Origin: Centipeda periodontii DSM 2778 | GTDB lineage: Bacteria; Bacillota; Negativicutes; Selenomonadales; Selenomonadaceae | DNA length: 64,000 nt | Direction of reading: 5' to 3' | Assembly (NCBI RefSeq): GCF_000213975.1 | Contig: NZ_GL892076.1 | Location: 1,136,698-1,200,697, forward strand | Shown here: one piece after another, positions 59,532 through 64,000 of the stretch | Position numbering within the stretch: position 1 is the first letter of the stretch | Layout: every line of letters begins with the position of its first letter | Translations under genes and position numbers: made by a program | The notes under the pieces: model-generated | Seen by the model: the letters and a program-made list of their open reading frames with translations, nothing else | Told to the model about the DNA's origin: nothing | The model's database searches: none

Positions 59532-60320
59532 ATGCGAATTGCTCTGTTTGATTCGGGGATTGGCGGACTGACGGTGCTCAGCCACGCACGGCGGGTGCTA
59601 CCGTCGGAGGAATTCATCTTCTTTGCCGATCGGGATCATGTGCCCTATGGAACGAAGTCCGTGCCTGCCGTGCGTGGCTATGTACGGGAGGCATTCCGTT
59701 TCCTCATCGAAAAGCAGAGGGCAGATGCCGTCGTTGTCGCCTGCAATACGGCGACTTCGGTTGCTGTGGATGAGATGCGGCGCCTCTATGAAGTGCCAAT
59801 CATCGGCATGGAGCCTGCGGTGAAAATGGCGCTCGAGCAGGATGCGGATCGTCGCGTGCTCGTAACGGCGACGCCCATCACCATAAACGGTGAAAAACTG
59901 CGGCGCCTCGTTTCGGCGCATGATGCGAAGAATCTTGTGGACCTCCTCGCACTTCCACGTCTCGTCGAGTTTGCCGAGCGCAGGGAGTTCTCCTCGCCGC
60001 GCGTCGAGGCGTATCTATGGGATGCGCTTTCTCCTTACGATTTGCGCAAGTATTCCGCGATTGTGCTCGGTTGCACGCATTTTAACTATTTTAAGGACAC
60101 GTTGCGGCGGCTCCTGCCGAAAACGGTGGGATTTGTGGACGGCAACGAGGGAACGGTCGAGGAGCTGGCGCGGCGGACGGGTCTGACGACGGTGGTCGCT
60201 GGTGTGCAGACAGCGCCGTGCAGCTTCTTTGAGTCCGGCAGGCCGATTATGGGGACGGAGTCGCTCGCGCGCATTGAGAGCTATCTTGCGCGTGCTGCGC
60301 GCATGGAGGAAGTTGTTTGA
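59532..60320 (+). CDS. murI: Glutamate racemase
   Basis: Makes D-glutamate for peptidoglycan. The 262-residue protein (ATG 59532, after AGGAG) has ALFDSGIGGLTVL, FFADRDHVPYGTKS, the first catalytic Cys in VVACNTATSVAV and the second in IVLGCTHFNYF. It starts a run of genes to 62 kb with short gaps. Confidence 0.94.
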   Translation: MRIALFDSGIGGLTVLSHARRVLPSEEFIFFADRDHVPYGTKSVPAVRGYVREAFRFLIEKQRADAVVVACNTATSVAVDEMRRLYEVPIIGMEPAVKMALEQDADRRVLVTATPITINGEKLRRLVSAHDAKNLVDLLALPRLVEFAERREFSSPRVEAYLWDALSPYDLRKYSAIVLGCTHFNYFKDTLRRLLPKTVGFVDGNEGTVEELARRTGLTTVVAGVQTAPCSFFESGRPIMGTESLARIESYLARAARMEEVV

Positions 60321-60343
60321 CGATATGAAGGAAGGGAGCATTC

Positions 60344-60778
60344 ATGCCGATTCGTGTTGAACATCGGGTGAATTTCTACGATACGGATGCGATGGAGGTC
60401 GTGCACCACGCGAACTACATCCGCTGGTTCGAGATCGGGCGCGTTGCCTATCTGCGCCGCATCGGCATCACGTTGGGGGCGCTGATGGAAGCGGGCTACG
60501 TCTTCCCCATTACGAAAGTAGGGGCACAGTTTCATGCGCCGGGACATTTTGACGATGATCTTGTGATTGAGACAACGGCGACGGCACTGACTAGGGCGAA
60601 GATGGCGTTTTCGTACCGCATTCTGAATGCGGCAAAAACGGTGCTCGTGACGGGGTTTTCGGAGAATGTATTTACGCTTCGTGAGACGGGGCATATCACT
60701 CGTCTGCCGAAGGCGTTCTATGAGCCGCTGGAGGCAGCGATGATTGCGGAGAAAGAAGGACGGGACATTGGACTTTGA
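60344..60778 (+). CDS. ybgC: Acyl-CoA thioesterase, YbgC/4HBT family
   Basis: Hot-dog-fold thioesterase of 144 residues. The active-site segment VNFYDTDAMEVVHHANYIRWFE contains the catalytic Asp and the 4-hydroxybenzoyl-CoA-thioesterase signature. FPITKVGAQFHAP is the second family strand. Substrate (short-chain or hydroxy acyl-CoA) is not fixed. Ends inside the start of the next gene. Confidence 0.92.
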   Translation: MPIRVEHRVNFYDTDAMEVVHHANYIRWFEIGRVAYLRRIGITLGALMEAGYVFPITKVGAQFHAPGHFDDDLVIETTATALTRAKMAFSYRILNAAKTVLVTGFSENVFTLRETGHITRLPKAFYEPLEAAMIAEKEGRDIGL

Positions 60779-61340
60779 ATTTATATGGTGGACGTATTGG
60801 ATATTGGCACTGCTGGTTTTTTTTGAGCTTGGAAAGAAGGCTTTTTTTGCCTATTTCGGAGCGGAAAAGATCGTACCCAAACGGGAGGAAATGTCACCGT
60901 TTTCCGTGGTCGAACGCACAGAGGACAGACTCGTGATTGGTGCGACGATTCCGTTTGTGAACGAGGGGGAGCAATGTGGTGTTATCATGGATGCGATTCT
61001 GCGCGTGCAGCTGCCCTATGAGCAGTATGACGGCGCACTTGTGCGCGGCAAGGTGGAGCTTGCGGGCGCGCCGCGTGAGGACGATTATTTTGAGGCGATC
61101 GTCATTCAAAAATCCGAACAAATAGATCTTGTCCTCAAGCTTTCCATTGAGGGACGAAAGGGGTATTCCATTGAGGAAGCGATTGCGCATATGCCGGACT
61201 TCCGCATGGATCTCATCTATCAGGAAACGGGACGTGTTCTGGCACATTATTCCAAGGTGATCTTGAAGATCACAGCGGCAGAAATCGCCGCACTCGCGGG
61301 TGTCACGCTTGTGCAGGAAGGGGGCAGAAAGAATGGCTGA
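60768..61340 (+). CDS. Hypothetical membrane-anchored protein
   Basis: A 190-residue protein with one N-terminal membrane helix (FIWWTYWILALLVFFEL) and a soluble part rich in Glu and Val, with several beta strands (VVERTEDRLVIGATIPFVNEGEQCGVIMDAILRVQLPY in pieces). No family recognised. The start is probably the TTG at 60768, 8 bases past AGAAGGA, overlapping the thioesterase gene; an earlier TTG at 60744 is possible. The stop overlaps the next start. Confidence 0.75.
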   Translation: MDFEFIWWTYWILALLVFFELGKKAFFAYFGAEKIVPKREEMSPFSVVERTEDRLVIGATIPFVNEGEQCGVIMDAILRVQLPYEQYDGALVRGKVELAGAPREDDYFEAIVIQKSEQIDLVLKLSIEGRKGYSIEEAIAHMPDFRMDLIYQETGRVLAHYSKVILKITAAEIAALAGVTLVQEGGRKNG

Positions 61341-61995
61341 GATCAAGATCCTTCCTGTTCCGACGCGGATTCTGACCGACGCGGACGACATTGTGGATGC
61401 CATCGAGTACTATGCGGGTGCGCAGGTGACGGCAGATGATCTCGTCTGCTGCGCCGAGAGTGTCGTCGCCGTAACACAGGGGCGCTTTGTCCGCCCGGAG
61501 GAACTTCATATTTCCGGCATGGCAAAATTTCTGTGTCGTTTTATTCCGGACTATGGCAGTCTTGCAACGCCGCATGGCATGCAGGCGCTTATGGACGTGG
61601 AGGGCAAGTGGCGCGTTACAGCCGCACTCTTTGCGGGATTCCTCGGGAAGCTCGTCGGCAGGAAGGGGCTTTTCTATCAGTGGGGCGGCAAGGAAGCGGC
61701 ACTCATTGACGATGTGACGGGGACGATGCCGCCGTTCGACAAGGTGATTGTCTACGGCCCTGCTGAGCCGGAGAAGGTCGCCGCGCACATTCGTGAGCGC
61801 GTGGGCGCATTTGGCGGCATGATCGCGGATGTGAATGACCTCAAGCGCTCGCGCGTTGTCGGCGTATCGGACGGTGTGAACGGGGAACTCGCAGCACAGC
61901 TGTTGCTCGACAATCCGTTCGGCAACGCCTCACAGAAGACGCCGATCTGCATCATCAAGAACTATCGGCAGTATCAGGAGAATCATACGGGGTAA
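61333..61995 (+). CDS. Coenzyme F420-0:L-glutamate ligase-like protein
   Basis: The 220-residue protein resembles the F420 ligase (FbiB/CofE) fold: LPVPTRILTDADDIVDAI, VVAVTQGRFVRPEEL, GRKGLFYQWGGKEAALIDDVTGTMPPF and MIADVNDLKRSRVVGVSDGVN. True CofE adds glutamate to F420-0 in archaea and actinobacteria. No other F420 genes are visible, so it may have a different amide-ligase role in this lineage. The ATG at 61333 overlaps the previous gene. Confidence 0.82.
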   Translation: MAEIKILPVPTRILTDADDIVDAIEYYAGAQVTADDLVCCAESVVAVTQGRFVRPEELHISGMAKFLCRFIPDYGSLATPHGMQALMDVEGKWRVTAALFAGFLGKLVGRKGLFYQWGGKEAALIDDVTGTMPPFDKVIVYGPAEPEKVAAHIRERVGAFGGMIADVNDLKRSRVVGVSDGVNGELAAQLLLDNPFGNASQKTPICIIKNYRQYQENHTG

Positions 61996-62012
61996 GTTCA
62001 AGGCCCCTTTCC

Positions 62013-62056
62013 ACCATGCTGTGCATGGTCCCCCTCCCCCGCTTCGGCAGGGGAGG
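62013..62056 (+). repeat. Paired hairpins before rph
   Basis: ACCATGC/GCATGGT with loop TGT, directly followed by CCTCCCC/GGGGAGG closing on a GC-TTCG-GC tetraloop. The compact, stable pair in a 99-bp gap looks like a repeated intergenic element or RNA-end structure, but only one copy is in this window. The run of T needed for a terminator is missing. Confidence 0.6.
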
Positions 62057-62094
62057 CTTTGCATTATGGAATTCCACAAAGGAGAAAATATTTC

Positions 62095-62841
62095 ATGCCA
62101 AGAAGAGATCTGAGGCGTGCCGATCAACTGCGCCCCGTGCGGATCGAGCGCGGATATCAGCGCTATCCGGCAGGCTCTGCGCTCATCGAGACGGGGCATA
62201 CGCGCGTCTTGTGTGCGGCGACCGTCGAGGAGCGTGTACCGTTCTTTCTGAAAGGTTCTGGGACGGGGTGGGTGACGGCGGAGTATTCCATGCTGCCGGG
62301 CGCAGGTACGGAGCGTACGGCGCGCGAGGCGATGCGCGGTCATCAGACCGGACGCACGCAGGAGATTCAGCGCCTCATCGGACGTGCCCTGCGCGCCGTC
62401 GTCGATATGAAGGCGCTCGGGGAACGCACTGTTCACATTGACTGTGATGTCCTGCAGGCAGATGGCGGGACGCGCACGGCATCGATCACGGGGGCGTTCG
62501 TTGCGCTTGTGGAGGCGTGTGCGACATTCTATACGAAGCATGGCATTTTCCCCGTGCGCGACTATGTGGCAGCGGTCAGCGTCGGCGTGAGTGCCGATGA
62601 CACACCTCTCCTTGATATCTGTTATGAGGAGGATTCGACCGCGATGGTCGACATGAATCTCGTCATGACGGGTGCGGGAGAATTCGTCGAGGTGCAGGGA
62701 ACGGGCGAGGGACGCTCTTTTTCGCGCACGGAGATGAATGCCCTCCTCGATCTTGGGGAGCGCGGCATCCGTGAGCTCATCGATTATCAGAAAGTGGCAC
62801 TCGGCGAAACGCTCGCGTGGCTGCCCGGGCGGGAGGGATAA
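62095..62841 (+). CDS. rph: Ribonuclease PH
   Basis: Phosphorolytic 3'-to-5' exoribonuclease that trims tRNA ends. The 248-residue protein (ATG 62095, after AAAGGAG) has [39 protein letters not shown] in pieces, [57 protein letters not shown] and [14 protein letters not shown], the phosphate and RNA-binding blocks. Usual partner rdgB follows. Confidence 0.96.
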   Translation: MPRRDLRRADQLRPVRIERGYQRYPAGSALIETGHTRVLCAATVEERVPFFLKGSGTGWVTAEYSMLPGAGTERTAREAMRGHQTGRTQEIQRLIGRALRAVVDMKALGERTVHIDCDVLQADGGTRTASITGAFVALVEACATFYTKHGIFPVRDYVAAVSVGVSADDTPLLDICYEEDSTAMVDMNLVMTGAGEFVEVQGTGEGRSFSRTEMNALLDLGERGIRELIDYQKVALGETLAWLPGREG

Positions 62842-62842
62842 T

Positions 62843-63466
62843 ATGGGCGAAAAGATGATACTCATTGCAACGTCGAACGCGGGCAAGGTACGCGAGATGG
62901 AGAGGGCATTCGAGGGACTGCCCGTGCGCCTTGTCCCACTCTCACGTCTGCATGAAGTCCTGCCCGATGTAGGGGAAATCGAAGAACCCGTCGAGGATGG
63001 GGCGACATTTCTCGAAAATGCGCGCATTAAGGCGCATTACTATCAAGAAAAGACGGGGCTTGCCGCACTTGCAGACGACTCAGGCCTCTCGGTGGACGTG
63101 CTGGACGGTGCGCCCGGCGTATATTCGGCGCGCTATGCAGGCGTGCACGGTGACGACGCGGCGAACAATGCGAAGCTGATTGCGGACATTCAGGCACATG
63201 GTACGGAGAATGCCGTCGCTGCATATCACTGTGCACTCGTACTCGTGTTTGAGGATGGGCGGGAACTTGGTGCAGAGGGCACCTGCGCGGGCTTTATACG
63301 CCCTGAGGCACGCGGTACGGAGGGGTTCGGCTACGACCCGCATTTCTATCGCGCAGACGGGCGCTCAATGGCAGAGCTGACACGCGAGGAGAAACATGCG
63401 ATCAGCCATCGTGGTGCGGCACTCGAAATGATGAAGACAATGTTGTTGGAAAGAGGGTTGACGTGA
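62843..63466 (+). CDS. rdgB: XTP/dITP diphosphatase (RdgB/HAM1)
   Basis: Removes deaminated purine triphosphates from the nucleotide pool. The 207 residues have LIATSNAGKVREMERAF, ATFLENARIKAHYYQEKTGLAALADDSGLSVDVLDGAPGVYSARYAG in pieces, and EGFGYDPHFY then HRGAALEMM. The ATG at 62843 follows GGGAGGG. It overlaps the next gene by 4 bases. Confidence 0.95.
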   Translation: MGEKMILIATSNAGKVREMERAFEGLPVRLVPLSRLHEVLPDVGEIEEPVEDGATFLENARIKAHYYQEKTGLAALADDSGLSVDVLDGAPGVYSARYAGVHGDDAANNAKLIADIQAHGTENAVAAYHCALVLVFEDGRELGAEGTCAGFIRPEARGTEGFGYDPHFYRADGRSMAELTREEKHAISHRGAALEMMKTMLLERGLT

Positions 63467-63948
63467 GAATCGGAATTGTCAGTGACAGCCACGGCAACAC
63501 GGGGGTATTTGAGGACATGCTTGCCGTGTCGGGGGCGGCGGACGCGGAGATGTGGCTGCATGCGGGAGACTTTGCGACGGATGCGGACGATTTGGAGATC
63601 CTGTCAGGCAAACGCGTCGTGCGTGTGCTCGGCAACTGTGATCTCTTCGTGGACGGCGTGTATGATGAAACCGTGATTGAGGTTGCGGGACACCGTATCT
63701 TTCTCACGCACGGACATCTCTTCAACGTGCGTTTTGATACGGCGATGCTTGCACAGGCAGCGCGTGAGGCAGGGGCGGATATTGCCGTCTACGGACATAC
63801 GCATGTGGCGCTCGAGGAGCATGGCGATGTGACCATACTCAATCCGGGCAGCATTGCGCGTCCGCGTGATGAGATGCACGGCTCATTCATGCTTGCAGAG
63901 CTGAATGAGGGAGAACCTCCACAGGTGACTCTCATTCGCATTTCATAA
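63463..63948 (+). CDS. Metallophosphoesterase, YfcE/MJ0936 family
   Basis: Small calcineurin-like phosphodiesterase, 161 residues. Metal-binding motifs in order: IVSDSHGNTG, LHAGDFATD, VLGNCD, LTHGH and VYGHTHVA. E. coli YfcE acts on model phosphodiesters; the true substrate is unknown. The start is GTG at 63463, in a 4-base overlap with rdgB. rph-rdgB-yfcE is a common operon. Confidence 0.94.
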   Translation: MRIGIVSDSHGNTGVFEDMLAVSGAADAEMWLHAGDFATDADDLEILSGKRVVRVLGNCDLFVDGVYDETVIEVAGHRIFLTHGHLFNVRFDTAMLAQAAREAGADIAVYGHTHVALEEHGDVTILNPGSIARPRDEMHGSFMLAELNEGEPPQVTLIRIS

Positions 63949-63960
63949 AGTAAAAAATAC

Positions 63961-63986
63961 GAAAGCCTGCATTTTCAAGGGCTTTC
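63961..63986 (+). terminator. Terminator after the phosphodiesterase gene
   Basis: GAAAGCC and GGCTTTC form a 7-bp stem with a 12-base loop, 12 bases past the stop; the following T-tract is poor. Confidence 0.6.
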
Positions 63987-64000
63987 TCATATAAAAAATT

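Overview
The window looks like the chromosome of a Selenomonas-like member of the Negativicutes, the diderm (outer-membrane) Firmicutes. Firmicute traits are SepF, DivIVA, a SigH-type sigma factor, PyrR, YlmH and class III fructose bisphosphatase. Outer-membrane and respiratory traits are a TonB-dependent receptor, a complex I operon and cytochrome bd. An exported PTP-like phytase closely resembles the Selenomonas ruminantium enzyme. The genus is inferred from this gene mix, not proven. No rRNA, prophage or CRISPR array is present; one tRNA-Ser is.

Layout. 1-9.9 kb: an eleven-gene complex I operon (nuoABCDHIJKLMN) with no nuoEFG between D and H, cut by the window edge inside nuoA. 10-15.5 kb: a minus-strand iron/haem/corrinoid uptake operon (permease, ATPase, binding protein, TonB receptor) with Fur-like boxes upstream. 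15.5-24.2 kb: a lipoprotein, a helical-repeat protein and the cytochrome bd cluster cydABDC, preceded by a P-type-ATPase-like protein that has lost its catalytic aspartate. 24.4-31.4 kb: an oxidoreductase, a fused betaine/choline-type ABC permease-binding protein, fbp, an Rpn-type nuclease, a patch of mobile-element debris and the phytase. 31.6-48.5 kb: housekeeping genes (ileS, miaA-hfq, dut, iscRS, rodZ, nrdR, a radical SAM protein, then pgeF-yggS-sepF-proC-ylmH-divIVA-lspA-rluD-pyrR). 48.6-56.3 kb: sigH, a secreted von Willebrand A protein, a cobalamin riboswitch controlling an exported CbiK-like chelatase, and two ABC transporters. 56.3-64 kb: rpiB-glyA-upp, tRNA-Ser, a decayed toxin-antitoxin pair, murI, a thioesterase, an F420-ligase-like protein, rph, rdgB and a phosphodiesterase.

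The most distinctive pattern is a family of five short non-coding elements (MITE-like: three of about 160 bp, one truncated, one of 55 bp). They have imperfect inverted ends and mostly clear 4-bp target duplications, and they sit at gene ends. One supplies the stop codon of yggS; one abuts the -35 box of sigH; one lies between the binding-protein and TonB-receptor genes. A central hairpin shows a compensatory base-pair change between copies. Other points of note are the pseudo-P-type ATPase beside cydABDC, the riboswitch-controlled exported CbiK, a perfect inverted repeat between the iscR promoter and gene, and an antitoxin left with only the tail of its toxin.

Most genes on each strand are packed with 4-bp start/stop overlaps. 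Many very long open frames lie antisense to real genes because the GC-rich codon use makes stops rare there; these were not annotated.
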